DNA of 64,000 nucleotides from Flammeovirga pectinis. Its GTDB lineage: Bacteria > Bacteroidota > Bacteroidia > Cytophagales > Flammeovirgaceae. The notes below the pieces were generated by a model. It was not told the origin of the DNA. It saw only the letters and a list, made by a program, of their open reading frames with translations, and did not search any database. The translations under genes were made by a program, and so were the position numbers. The stretch lies in assembly GCF_003970675.1 (NCBI RefSeq), contig NZ_CP034562.1:1302001-1366000 (forward strand), in the 5' to 3' direction. Shown here in pieces: positions 1 to 9,614 of the stretch. Positions within the stretch are counted from its first letter, which is position 1. Each line of letters opens with the position of its first letter.

Positions 1-3000
1 TTTTATCTCTATATGCTGATAGAGATAACCTATCTATTTCTACTCCATTTAAATGAACATAATCATTAAAGAAATAATTCTTAAAATGGAATCCTCTAAG
101 TAAAAGATCATTAATGTTTAAGTCTATTCTATCGGTCTGATACTCGTTTGCTAAACCAAATAGTTTCTTTGAATATTGCGGAATTAACTTAAAGTTCTTG
201 AGGTAAACGTCTGAATAGTGGGAATTAAAATTTAGAGAATCAAAACCAAGTGCATACATATTATTGCTAAGTACATATACATTTTTACCAACATTTACAT
301 CTATAGATGCAACTTGAATATAGTTAGTATCAAGTTTGATTGTTTCTTTGTCAATCGCTATTTCTTGAATAACTACATTGATATCTCTAATTGTATTTTC
401 ATGATTTTCAGTCATGAATGAATAGTTGTGTTTTCTTAACATTGCAGAATCATCAACAACCTCAGTTAAGGTATATACATCAATTGGATTACCTTTTGTG
501 ATGTTTACAATGTCTTCAATCATTTTTGATTTTTCTTCTTTAGTATACCTTTTTCGATCATTTATTCTATTGATCTTTCGGCTATACTTATCCAATTGTT
601 TTGGACTAACTTTATCCTCATTTAAAGGAGTTCTGGTATTCTCTCTACGCATTAAGCGTGAAATATTATTTTTCTGAACTCCTTTGGCTGGGTCTCTTAG
701 GGTAACTTCACTCTTATCAATTTGAATATAATTGACATGAATGCCATTGAATTTAGTTAAAAGATCTTCTATTTTTTCTTTAGGAAATGTTTGTTCAGCA
801 AAAGTGCCTTTCTTGACTACTTTTTTCCTTTTTGATGCATTTACAAATTTAATTTCCTTCGCAATTAAACTGTCTATATCAATTTCTTTGTCTTCGATTA
901 ATTTTTTAAGTCCAGCTCCTTGAACTCTAAGGCTCTTTACGTTTAAAGAAATTAATGAGTCTAAAATATTCACAGCTTGATTTCCTAAAACTGGTGTTAT
1001 ACCTGTAGACAAGAGCAATAAACTATCTCCTTTAGTATCAAGAACAACTTTATTTGATCGTATTTTATAATGAGAATCGTCATTCTCTATTTCTAAACCT
1101 TTAAACTCAAGAAATATATCTTTAGGTAAAATTGTTTCAATTTCTTTATCTATACCAGGTTTTGAACGTAGATCATCAAGAACTAGACTACCTCCATAGA
1201 AAGTCATGTATGTTTCTTTACTATTTTTATCTGTATAAAGAAAGCCAAGATCATCAACCTTAATGTTTACTTTGTCAATACCTAAATAATTAAGAGGTAG
1301 GGTAGTTGCTGCCTTTTTCTTTTTCCTCTTTTTTACACTTTGATCGATAGAAATAACACCTCTTGCTCCGAATATATTGACAGAGTCAGCATCTATTTGC
1401 TTAAGATCTATCAGCATTCTAAGATCTAGCCCATAAATATCCATACTATTTACACCACTAAGAATGTGTTGATCTCTATATACCTTTTGCTCTGTAGGAG
1501 AAATTGTTAAACCATTGATTCCAAATTTCTGCTTTTCAACATTAAAATGAATATTACTAATAATTAATTGATGGTGAATTTTATCTAATGGAAGGTAAAT
1601 ATCGTCCATTAAGAAAGTGATGTTTTTCCAATCAACTTTTTTGTCTTCAAGTACAAGATTTTCAACATCAATACCCGTGCTTTCTGCTCTAACAATTAGC
1701 CCTTTTTCTTCTTGATATAGTGAAATTGGACCTTTTCTAAGATGGAAATCAGCAATTTCTAAGTATTTAAATGGTAACCCTTTAGGCTTTTTCTTTTGAA
1801 TTTCGTCTTTATCAGATAATTGATCTAACTGCTGTTTAGCTTCTTTTAAAGGAAGGTTAATTTCAGAACTAGGAATATCGACAAATATTTTACCGAGGAA
1901 TAAGGAGTCAGAATGAATGTATCTTCTCCATCCTATATCAGCAATTGATATGTTTTTAATATAAGTATCAATATCAACATGTTTTTTATTCTTATTGGTA
2001 GAGTTACTTAGATTAATTCCGTTTAAGTTCAGCGTACTATCAGTTGTTGAGAATGTAGTTTTTTCTAATAAAATATCATATCCACTAACATCTGGAACCC
2101 TAATGTCATTTACAGTTAAAAGTGCATTTTCTAATTTAAATTCTTTTGGGTTATGAAGAGGTAAAACCAATGAATCTAGATTTAAATTCAACTTTTCTAC
2201 GGCAATTTTATTTTGATATTTATGGTCTTTAGGGAGATGAATTTGAATTTTAGCATTGGTTATTTCACTTTGATTTAAAGCAAAATAAAGTGGTTTTGAA
2301 TTTTTCTGCTTCTTTACTTTCTCTTGTTTGTGTGTAGGAAGCCATATATCTACTTTAGGTTGATCTACTAATAAATGATCATAATTCATAATACTATCAA
2401 GTGGCTTTTTTAAAAAGTCTCGATAATCTATGTAGTCTAATGTTATGCGTTTAGCGCTAGCATCAATATATGTTGTCGAAGTAGAATCTGGTACTTCAAT
2501 AGAAGGTCTGAAGGCAGGAGAGTAGATGTAAAGTTTTTGCCATTTAGAATGATAAAATAACCCACCTACTTTAGCATATTGATGATTAGGAAAATACCAA
2601 CTCTGGTAACCTAATTTTATTGTAAAATTATCAAAAGCAACAGGGATTTTGTTCTTAAATGTAGTATTTGATATAGTTACATCTTTAACGTTTATAGTTA
2701 AATCATTTACCTTTCTTTTCCCAGTTTTAGCAGATTCAAATTTGGTTTCAGCATTTAAAACCTGTAAGCTATCAATAATTATCTCTTTTAAGAAAGGAGG
2801 TAATTGGGGTGTTTTTTTATTTTTCTTTTTAGCTGAATTCGAGAGAAATTGAAGATCGGTCTGAGGTTGTGTAATCTCTACTTTTTTAAGGTGTAAAATG
2901 CTATCACTTAATATTTCTTTAACATTAATTCCATCAACGTAAAATATTGGTATTGTAGCATTTACTAATGAAGATTTCTTTTTAGAATTGTTTATTTTAT

Positions 3001-3913
3001 AAAGGGAAGTACTATAAATTAGGAGTGAACTATCTAAAGTAGAGAAGCTTATTTTACCAAAAGATAGACCCAAAGGTGCATTCTCTAATTCTAATCGGAG
3101 ATCGTTTGTACTAAATTCTAAAGACCCAACATGTAATGGAAATAATTCTTGTTTTAAGGTAGTATTATCTAAGTAAATATCATTTATATCGCCAGAGATC
3201 TTACCTAGAGAAATTTGTTGTTTAATATTTTTTGTGTGATCAAAATACTGAACACTAGAATTTTTTATTTCTATGTTCCCAATTCGATATCTATGAAATT
3301 TATCAGCTTGTTTATTATAGAATTTTTTAATGTTTAAAAACTTATCGTGTTGAACCTCTTCTTGTGGTTTTTTCTTTTTTCCTTTCTGATATTTATGTAA
3401 ATCTGTAGTTACAGAATCAATAAGTATATTACCTACGTAAACTTCTTCTTGAAATAAAGCCCTTAAAAGTGAAATATTTTGAATTGAAATAGTTTTAGCT
3501 TTTACTTCAACAATATTTCTTTTTTTATCAACAGATGCATATTCGTTTTGTTCAATAAATAAACTGTCCGGTGTATATACGGCATTAGATATTGATATTG
3601 AGCCACTTGAAAGAAAATCGTGAATAGACCAGCCTGATATTAGTTGAACATTAATACTCTCGTATTCAAGGTTATACTGTTTATTAGTTGATGTTGAAAC
3701 TGTACGTTTTAATCCTTCTCCAATAAGTTCATCAGGGTAGTATTTTAGAGCAGTATGAATACCTATTACAAGTGTTAAAAGTAAAACAATTGTAGAAATA
3801 AAAAGGTACAGGCATATATTAGCTAGAATTCGTCCTATACTTTTTTGCCTACTTACCTTCTTTTTTTTAGGTTCTTCTTTTGGGGTGTTATTTTCTTGCT
3901 CTTCAGTACTCAT
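1..3913 (-). CDS. Large AsmA-like membrane-anchored protein, C-terminus cut by window edge
   Basis: The reading frame stays open from the ATG at 3913 to base 1, giving more than 1300 residues with no stop. The N-terminus is a charged cytoplasmic stretch rich in Lys and Glu, followed by one hydrophobic segment at about residues 28-52. The rest is a long series of short beta-strand-like units with recurring patterns such as I-x-I-x-x-L and 'SLxLxG', interrupted by Lys-rich turns. This is the look of AsmA/DUF748/TamB-type proteins, which in diderm bacteria span the periplasm and are linked to lipid transport or outer membrane assembly. The start lies 9 bp after the stop of the LolD-like gene, so it is the third gene of an operon with the ATPase and the sensor phosphatase. 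The family call is inferred from architecture; the exact role is unknown. Confidence 0.6.
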   Translation of the reverse strand, partial: MSTEEQENNTPKEEPKKKKVSRQKSIGRILANICLYLFISTIVLLLTLVIGIHTALKYYPDELIGEGLKRTVSTSTNKQYNLEYESINVQLISGWSIHDFLSSGSISISNAVYTPDSLFIEQNEYASVDKKRNIVEVKAKTISIQNISLLRALFQEEVYVGNILIDSVTTDLHKYQKGKKKKPQEEVQHDKFLNIKKFYNKQADKFHRYRIGNIEIKNSSVQYFDHTKNIKQQISLGKISGDINDIYLDNTTLKQELFPLHVGSLEFSTNDLRLELENAPLGLSFGKISFSTLDSSLLIYSTSLYKINNSKKKSSLVNATIPIFYVDGINVKEILSDSILHLKKVEITQPQTDLQFLSNSAKKKNKKTPQLPPFLKEIIIDSLQVLNAETKFESAKTGKRKVNDLTINVKDVTISNTTFKNKIPVAFDNFTIKLGYQSWYFPNHQYAKVGGLFYHSKWQKLYIYSPAFRPSIEVPDSTSTTYIDASAKRITLDYIDYRDFLKKPLDSIMNYDHLLVDQPKVDIWLPTHKQEKVKKQKNSKPLYFALNQSEITNAKIQIHLPKDHKYQNKIAVEKLNLNLDSLVLPLHNPKEFKLENALLTVNDIRVPDVSGYDILLEKTTFSTTDSTLNLNGINLSNSTNKNKKHVDIDTYIKNISIADIGWRRYIHSDSLFLGKIFVDIPSSEINLPLKEAKQQLDQLSDKDEIQKKKPKGLPFKYLEIADFHLRKGPISLYQEEKGLIVRAESTGIDVENLVLEDKKVDWKNITFLMDDIYLPLDKIHHQLIISNIHFNVEKQKFGINGLTISPTEQKVYRDQHILSGVNSMDIYGLDLRMLIDLKQIDADSVNIFGARGVISIDQSVKKRKKKKAATTLPLNYLGIDKVNIKVDDLGFLYTDKNSKETYMTFYGGSLVLDDLRSKPGIDKEIETILPKDIFLEFKGLEIENDDSHYKIRSNKVVLDTKGDSLLLLSTGITPVLGNQAVNILDSLISLNVKSLRVQGAGLKKLIEDKEIDIDSLIAKEIKFVNASKRKKVVKKGTFAEQTFPKEKIEDLLTKFNGIHVNYIQIDKSEVTLRDPAKGVQKNNISRLMRRENTRTPLNEDKVSPKQLDKYSRKINRINDRKRYTKEEKSKMIEDIVNITKGNPIDVYTLTEVVDDSAMLRKHNYSFMTENHENTIRDINVVIQEIAIDKETIKLDTNYIQVASIDVNVGKNVYVLSNNMYALGFDSLNFNSHYSDVYLKNFKLIPQYSKKLFGLANEYQTDRIDLNINDLLLRGFHFKNYFFNDYVHLNGVEIDRLSLSAYRDK

Positions 3914-3922
3914 TTATAAGAT

Positions 3923-4606
3923 CTAAGAATGAATATCGTCAGAAAGATCCATTTTTCCATCACTAATCCATAATTGTCTGTCAGCCATTTTAGCTAATTC
4001 ATGATTATGAGTAACAATTACAAAAGTTTGGTTCATTGTATCTCTAAGCTCAAGAAACAGGTTATGTAGCCCTTCTGCATTATTAGAATCTAGATTTCCA
4101 CTAGGTTCGTCTGCAAATATTATTAATGGGTCATTAATAAGTGCTCTTGCAATAGCACATCTTTGTTGTTCGCCTCCAGATAACTCTGTAGGTTTATGTT
4201 CAAATCGATCGCCCACATTTAGTAGTGTCATCAATTTTTTTCCTTTTTCTTCAACTTCGCTCATTTGTTTACCGGCAATTAAAGCAGGCATACAAACATT
4301 TTCTAAAGCAGTAAATTCGGGTAAAAGATTATGGAATTGAAAGACAAAGCCAATTTTTTCGTTTCTAAATTTAGCTAAATCGTCGCCAGATAGAGAGGTG
4401 ATCTCAGTATTATCTATCCACACTTGACCTCCATTAGGAAGGTCTAATGTGCCTAAAATTTGTAATAAAGTACTTTTTCCTGCTCCTGAAGCGCCCATTA
4501 TAGAAACGATTTCATTTGCTTTTATTTCTAGATCAATCCCTTTCAGTACGTTCAGTTTTCCGTATGATTTTATGATCCCCTGTGCTTTCAGCATAATTTG
4601 TTTCAT
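3923..4606 (-). CDS. LolD-type ABC transporter ATP-binding protein
   Basis: This is a 227-residue single ABC ATPase of the LolD/MacB/FtsE group, whose members drive lipoprotein release or extrusion of envelope substrates. Visible motifs are the Walker A GASGAGKST at residues 38-46, the Q-loop region FVFQFHNLLPEF, the signature LSGGEQQR at about 142-149, the Walker B IIFADEPSGNLDS and the switch His in VTHNHELA. The length is normal for LolD. Two starts are possible, ATG at 4606 or 4594; both lie inside the end of the upstream phosphatase gene, an overlap of 74 or 62 bp. No permease partner of the LolC/E type is seen in the window, so the transporter must pair with a protein encoded elsewhere, or possibly act with the AsmA-like neighbour (inference). 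Confidence 0.85.
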   Translation of the reverse strand: MKQIMLKAQGIIKSYGKLNVLKGIDLEIKANEIVSIMGASGAGKSTLLQILGTLDLPNGGQVWIDNTEITSLSGDDLAKFRNEKIGFVFQFHNLLPEFTALENVCMPALIAGKQMSEVEEKGKKLMTLLNVGDRFEHKPTELSGGEQQRCAIARALINDPLIIFADEPSGNLDSNNAEGLHNLFLELRDTMNQTFVIVTHNHELAKMADRQLWISDGKMDLSDDIHS

Positions 4607-7600
4607 ATTTGAATCCGACGACCATCATATCGTCACCTTGCTCTACGCCTTTTTTCCAATTATTAAAAGTGGAGTAGAGTTTACTACATTGCTCTGCAAA
4701 CGGAAGCGAAGATACTTCAAAAAGTAGTTTTTTAAAGTTTACTTTTTTAAATTTTTCGCCATCTATATTAAATTGGTTAGAAAAACCGTCCGAAAATAAA
4801 TAACAGATAGCATTTTCTCCTAATTGCATATCAAAGTTATCAAAACTTGGAGTAACATCATTAAAAACTATCCCGATACTGCAAAAATTACTTTTAATTG
4901 TTTTCAATTCATCATTTTCAACAATAATTAGTGGTCTTCTAGCACCAGCAAAGTTTAAATTCCTTGTTCCTTTTTCAAATCTGCAAACAGCTATATCCAT
5001 ACCGTCACTAATTACAGTGTTTTCAGAGATATTTAGTGCAGATTTTAAATTCATATCTAACTTAGATAAAAGTTCAGCTCCTTTAATATCTGGGTAGTCT
5101 AGAATTAATTGATCAAGTAATTGATTTCCAATAATAGAAATTAATGCAGCAGGAACACCATGGTTAGTACAATCAATTAATAAGAGATAAATGTATTTGT
5201 CATTTTCATGCAACCAAGTGAAATCCCCTGTTACTTCACTTTTAGTTATACTTAAATTAAATGATTTAGGAAATAGTCTTTCAAATTCTCCATCGCAACC
5301 TATTAAAGCATTTTGGATATTTGCAGCATATTTTATACTTCCTCTAACTCGTTCATTAATCTGTCGAAGTTTCTCATTAGTATCTTCTATAGTTTCTTTT
5401 GCTTTTTCTACTTTAACTCGAGCATTTTTAATTTCTCTGGTACGTTCCACTACTTTTTCTTGTAGAATATCTCTTTGAATACGTTCTTGTTTAATTGAAT
5501 AATAAAAGAAGTAACAAATAAGAGATACAAAAATTAATACACCGAGTGCTCTGATACTTCTTCTTTCAAAAAACCTTTTTTGTATTGTAAATTTAAAATC
5601 TTGACTGATTTTAGAAGCAATTCCTCTAGCGTTTAATGCTTGTAACTGGAAAATATAATCACCAGTTGGTAGGTTTGGGTAAAAGGCTTTTGAATTTGGA
5701 GTAAGGGGATGGAAGTTATCTTCGTAACCAATTAATCTCCATTTATATCTAATTTTTGAAGGTACATTCATTGATATGCCTACAAAATCAATAGATATAT
5801 TATTCTTGTCGTGTGGTAATTCTAAATCTATAGGTAAATGCGTACTTAAATCAATCCCGTTGCTGTAGTTTTCCCAATCAAATTTATCTGAAAACATTTC
5901 TAGTCCTTCATAAACGATAATAGGAGGGGTCATGCTATAAACTTCATGAGAAGGATTTATCTTAATAGCTCCTTTTTCACTTCCAAACCATAAATTTTGG
6001 TTGTGATCAACACTGCAACTACTCTTGTAATAGAGCAAAGAATTAAATCCTTCATCTTTGCCATATAGTTCAATTCTTACAAGGTCGTTTTCTAAAATTG
6101 TAATATGATTGATACCGTGATTACCTCCTGCCCAGATATTTCCGTTTTTATCAATACCTATTGTGTTGATAATATTTAAAGCTAATTTTTCGTCTTGAAA
6201 ACTGATTATTCTATCAGCTCCTTTGTGTAATTTACAGACACCACTATCAGAAGTAGAAATCCAAAGATTATCATTTTCATCCACAGCTAAATCTGTGATA
6301 TAATAACTAGGAGAGGTTAGATGCTTAGGATTGAATACAGAAACTACATTAAAATTTTGATCTATTTTTACTAGTCCTTTTCCACTAGTAGCAACCCAAA
6401 GAGTTTTTTTATCATTAGAATAGATAACTTTTGTAATTCTAGACCCTCCAATCTTTACATCAAAAGTTTTTATTAATTGTAATTGTTGGTCTTCAATTTT
6501 ATAAAGGGAATTACCAACAAAAGAATAAGTGTTCTTTCCTTTATTAAACAGGATACATGGTTTTCTAAAAACCTTATCTTTGTTAAGGTTTTTAGAGATA
6601 GTAACCCATTTATCTGTTATCAATTTATAAACACCATTGTTAGTACCAATTATAATATTATTTGTTGAGTCTTCAATTATATCGAGGTACCTGGTTTTTA
6701 ATGGTAGCTTAACTTTCTTTTTTAGTGTGTTATTTTCTATGAAAGTAAGCGCTGATTCTGAACCTAAAACAGTTAAGAAATCACGTGTTTGAAAAGTTTT
6801 TATTATCCTTTCATCAATATTAAATTTTTTTCCATAGAAAGTATATGCATCATTATTATATCTGAATATACCATTGTCTGTTGCTATCCAGATACCATCT
6901 TCATCATCTTCAACAATAGCTGTTACATTATTTTCTATACCATTACTTTTATTGATGTGCTGTGTTATTTTTCCATCTTTTGTAATGTAAACACCATCAG
7001 ACTTAGTACCAATCCAAAGGTTTTTATATTGATCTACGAGAAGTGATTGTACATGAAGGTTTCTTAAGAATTGATAAGGAGAAACATCACTGATATTATT
7101 TATTATTCTTACCCCTTTGTTAGTACCAATTATCGTTTTGGTTTTATCGAAATGTTTTATGACATTAATCTCTATATCATTATCAAATACTATTCGCTTG
7201 ATAACTGAATCTTTTTCAATAATGAAAATACCATGACTTCTTGTTCCAACCCATAATTTCCCTGTGTTATCACTTTTTAAGCAGGTAAAACGACTAATGT
7301 TTTTTGGTAAGTTGATGTTTTTAATTTTATCAAATTCCTGATTTAATTTAAAAACATGACCTTTTGAATTGATACCATACAATGTTTTATTTATAGAATC
7401 ATATTCTATATCTCTTACACTATATCTAGTTTTATTATTTACAAGATATTGTTTGATTTTTCTATTTACTATTCGATTAATACCGTTTGTAGTTGCAACC
7501 CAGAATTCGTTTTTTTCACCTTCAGCAAAGTCTAAAATTCTATTGTCTGATAAACCTAGGTGTGCATCTATTGTAATAAATGATTGGCTATTGTTAATAC

Positions 7601-7775
7601 TAATACCTCCTCTTTGAGTACCTGCCCATATACTACCATGCGGACCTTTAATTAAAGCCATACATGAGTTGTCACTTAATCCATTATGGATTGTGAAACT
7701 AGAAATATTGTATTGTTGCCCATAAGATAAGGGTGAACATAGAAATAGAAAAAATACTATTAAGTGTTTGGACAT
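4533..7775 (-). CDS. Sensor protein: Reg_prop beta-propeller, Y_Y_Y domain and SpoIIE-type phosphatase
   Basis: The 1080-residue product starts with a signal peptide (about 1-19, ending SYGQQ). It continues with many two-component-regulator propeller repeats of the type 'NxLWIGTxxxGV' over about residues 20-630. A Y_Y_Y domain follows around 640-740, then one transmembrane helix near 750-770 and a coiled coil (RDILQEKVVERTREIKNARV region). The C-terminal PP2C/SpoIIE phosphatase carries GDFTW and DCTNHGVPAA, matching the metal-binding positions of this family. The propeller should sit in the periplasm and sense a ligand, with Ser/Thr phosphatase output in the cytoplasm. Its partner, probably an anti-anti-sigma-type protein, is not in the window. 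About 25 residues extend beyond the usual end of the phosphatase domain and run into the LolD gene. Confidence 0.85.
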   Translation of the reverse strand: MSKHLIVFFLFLCSPLSYGQQYNISSFTIHNGLSDNSCMALIKGPHGSIWAGTQRGGISINNSQSFITIDAHLGLSDNRILDFAEGEKNEFWVATTNGINRIVNRKIKQYLVNNKTRYSVRDIEYDSINKTLYGINSKGHVFKLNQEFDKIKNINLPKNISRFTCLKSDNTGKLWVGTRSHGIFIIEKDSVIKRIVFDNDIEINVIKHFDKTKTIIGTNKGVRIINNISDVSPYQFLRNLHVQSLLVDQYKNLWIGTKSDGVYITKDGKITQHINKSNGIENNVTAIVEDDEDGIWIATDNGIFRYNNDAYTFYGKKFNIDERIIKTFQTRDFLTVLGSESALTFIENNTLKKKVKLPLKTRYLDIIEDSTNNIIIGTNNGVYKLITDKWVTISKNLNKDKVFRKPCILFNKGKNTYSFVGNSLYKIEDQQLQLIKTFDVKIGGSRITKVIYSNDKKTLWVATSGKGLVKIDQNFNVVSVFNPKHLTSPSYYITDLAVDENDNLWISTSDSGVCKLHKGADRIISFQDEKLALNIINTIGIDKNGNIWAGGNHGINHITILENDLVRIELYGKDEGFNSLLYYKSSCSVDHNQNLWFGSEKGAIKINPSHEVYSMTPPIIVYEGLEMFSDKFDWENYSNGIDLSTHLPIDLELPHDKNNISIDFVGISMNVPSKIRYKWRLIGYEDNFHPLTPNSKAFYPNLPTGDYIFQLQALNARGIASKISQDFKFTIQKRFFERRSIRALGVLIFVSLICYFFYYSIKQERIQRDILQEKVVERTREIKNARVKVEKAKETIEDTNEKLRQINERVRGSIKYAANIQNALIGCDGEFERLFPKSFNLSITKSEVTGDFTWLHENDKYIYLLLIDCTNHGVPAALISIIGNQLLDQLILDYPDIKGAELLSKLDMNLKSALNISENTVISDGMDIAVCRFEKGTRNLNFAGARRPLIIVENDELKTIKSNFCSIGIVFNDVTPSFDNFDMQLGENAICYLFSDGFSNQFNIDGEKFKKVNFKKLLFEVSSLPFAEQCSKLYSTFNNWKKGVEQGDDMMVVGFKYETNYAESTGDHKIIRKTERTERD

Positions 7776-7870
7776 AAGAGAATGTACAATGATGCTATCG
7801 AATATAAAGCAAGATAATAGATTTTAGAGAAATTTATAAAGAGTTTATTGTCATTTGTTGCCTAAATACA

Positions 7871-7901
7871 AAAAGCCACCTATTATAGAGGTGGCTTTTT
7901 A
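7871..7901 (-). terminator. Rho-independent terminator of the LacI-family gene
   Basis: A perfect 7-bp stem, GCCACCT at 7875-7881 and AGGTGGC at 7889-7895, encloses a 7-nt loop. Read on the minus strand it is followed by a T run (TTTTTG). It lies just after the stop of the regulator gene and before the phosphatase operon. Confidence 0.85.
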
Positions 7902-7927
7902 TAATGATACTTAAAATAAAATATTAT

Positions 7928-8959
7928 TTATCTCTGTGTACTAGATTCTCTTTTTATGAGTTTACTTTTAATAATCTCAGTTCTTGGTTTAAACTCTTTA
8001 TCTTTTTCTTCGGCTTTAATTTGCTCAAGAAGAAGAGTTGCAGCTTGTATTCCAATATCAATACCTGATTGCTCTATTGAAGTTAAAGGTGGTTCGAGTA
8101 ACTTAGACAAGCGCCAATCTCCAAAACCTACAATTGAGATGTCTTCGGGTATTTTTAGACCTTTATTTTTTACCGAAGTCATAGCACCAATTGCTGTAAC
8201 ATCATTATTTGCAAAAATGGCATCAAAACTTAAATCAGAATCTAAAAGTTGTTTGGTAACTTCTGTAGCTTCTTTTAAGTCTCCAAGCGGGCAAGGAATA
8301 ATTAAGTTGTCATCAACAGCTATTTTATAATCTCTAAGAGCAGCTTTGTAACCTTCTTTTCTATTAATTCCAATAGCAAGATTATTAGGACCACTTAAAT
8401 GGACTATTTTTTTACAACCTTGCTTAATTAAATGTTCTGTAGCCAAATAAGCACCATGGTGGTCGTCTGTAATTACTTTACTAACATCAAGTTCATCAGA
8501 AACTCTGTCAAACATTACCAAAGGAACACCTTTACGAACTAAGCTTTGAAGGTGAGATAAATCAGTAGTTTTCTTTGTAGTTGAAATTAATAAACCATCA
8601 ACTCTACTAGAATACATTGCTTTTGTATCTACTACCTCTTGTTCTATACTTTCATTAGAAATACAAATCATAACATTATAACCTTCATTATAAGCTACAG
8701 TTTGAACTCCTGAAATAACATTGGCAAAAAAGTCATGGACAATTTCTGGAACTATAATACCTAGCACAAAAGATTTATTGTGTCTTAAACTTAGAGCTAA
8801 TGAATTAGGTTGGTAGTCCTTTTCTTTAGCCAGTTTGTTGACAGCATTTTTAGTATCCTGGCTGATATCTGGATGATTTTTGAGAGCACGTGAAACGGTT
8901 GATTTAGAAATCCCCAATTCATTTGCAATATCTTGCATTGTGTATTGCTCTTTCCTCAT
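7928..8959 (-). CDS. LacI-family transcriptional regulator of the starch locus
   Basis: This 343-residue protein has the typical LacI layout. The N-terminal helix-turn-helix is MQDIANELGISKSTVSRAL (about residues 8-26) with the hinge helix region following. A periplasmic-binding-protein-like effector domain covers about 60-335 and shows VLGIIVPEIVHDFFANVISG, DGLLISTTK and DAIFANNDVTAIGAM. It is divergent from susC and is the only regulator gene in the locus. Sites with a central CG of the kind LacI proteins bind lie 107 bp upstream of its own start (9066-9075) and before two transcription units of the same locus, so autoregulation and control of the locus are likely. It resembles the MalR/SusR-like LacI regulators of Bacteroidota by position; the inducer, probably a maltodextrin, is inferred. 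The ATG at 8959 leaves the helix-turn-helix at the normal place. Confidence 0.88.
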   Translation of the reverse strand: MRKEQYTMQDIANELGISKSTVSRALKNHPDISQDTKNAVNKLAKEKDYQPNSLALSLRHNKSFVLGIIVPEIVHDFFANVISGVQTVAYNEGYNVMICISNESIEQEVVDTKAMYSSRVDGLLISTTKKTTDLSHLQSLVRKGVPLVMFDRVSDELDVSKVITDDHHGAYLATEHLIKQGCKKIVHLSGPNNLAIGINRKEGYKAALRDYKIAVDDNLIIPCPLGDLKEATEVTKQLLDSDLSFDAIFANNDVTAIGAMTSVKNKGLKIPEDISIVGFGDWRLSKLLEPPLTSIEQSGIDIGIQAATLLLEQIKAEEKDKEFKPRTEIIKSKLIKRESSTQR

Positions 8960-9062
8960 ACTATTAGATTGTAATAAATTAGTTCAAAATTGTATTGTAT
9001 TCCGAAAATATAGATAAATGGAATGAATAGACCTATTTAATCTACTAAAAATCAAAAAAATT

Positions 9063-9075
9063 GCGCAACCGATTG
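9063..9075. promoter_or_regulatory. LacI-type operator, copy 1
   Basis: The half-symmetric site CAACCGATTG (9066-9075, pattern CAA-N-CG-N-TTG with a central CG) is preceded by CG. The ten bases before that (AAAAAAATTG) end like the partner half of copies 2 and 3 but lack the central CG. It lies 107 bp upstream of the regulator start and about 540 bp upstream of susC. Confidence 0.6.
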
Positions 9076-9384
9076 AAAAATGAAATTTCATTTTTTTTGT
9101 GTTTTTCTCAGTAAAACTTCAATATTTTTTCATTGTGTTTTTACACCCCCTAAAATGTGTACAAACTACGTGTTTCTATAAGGTTGTGTAATAATCGTTA
9201 AATCTCTTAAATAGTCTTAAATAGAATTTTATATATGTAAAATGATATTTAGTAGTATTATTGTTCTGTTTTAATTTAATTTTTTAATTAAAAATATTGT
9301 GTTAAATTAAAGCTATGTTAAAGGCTATTAAAAAATTCAAAGTCTTTTAACTTAAAGTTTTTTAATAAAAGTGAAAAATAATTC

Positions 9385-9414
9385 TTTGTACTAAAAGAAT
9401 AAGTCACTATTTTG
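9385..9414 (+). promoter_or_regulatory. susC: Possible Bacteroidota-type promoter of susC
   Basis: TTTG at 9385-9388 and TATTTTG at 9408-9414 are separated by 19 bp. This resembles the -33 TTTG / -7 TAnnTTTG promoter of Bacteroidota, one base short in the -7 box. The same TATTTTG stands before several other genes of the window. Confidence 0.4.
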
Positions 9415-9614
9415 CATTAGCAACGAAGGAAAAACTGGATTTGCTAATTGTATTTTTTCAAGATTGGATTGGATTAACATACATGTGATCTTTAAATGGA
9501 AATGAAAAAAGATTCATCTAATTAAAAATATTACACTGATATGATCTATTGTAATTAATTCTATTCTAATCCTATTTTTAATAAATACCTGTCTATTTGT
9601 CTAATTGTTTAAGT

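Larger units (their letters stand above)
8960..9614. other. Intergenic regulatory region between lacI-type gene and susC
   Basis: These 655 bp between divergent genes hold no credible gene. The region is very AT-rich. It contains one LacI-type operator (9066-9075), A/T runs around 9049-9062 and 9092-9100, and a promoter-like pair at 9385-9414, which would give susC an untranslated leader of nearly 200 nt. No hairpin strong enough to call a riboswitch or attenuator was seen by eye. Confidence 0.6.

Noticed and set aside
9597-9614. TTG start extending the SusC protein by six residues
   Set aside because: The ATG at 9615 gives a cleaner signal peptide.
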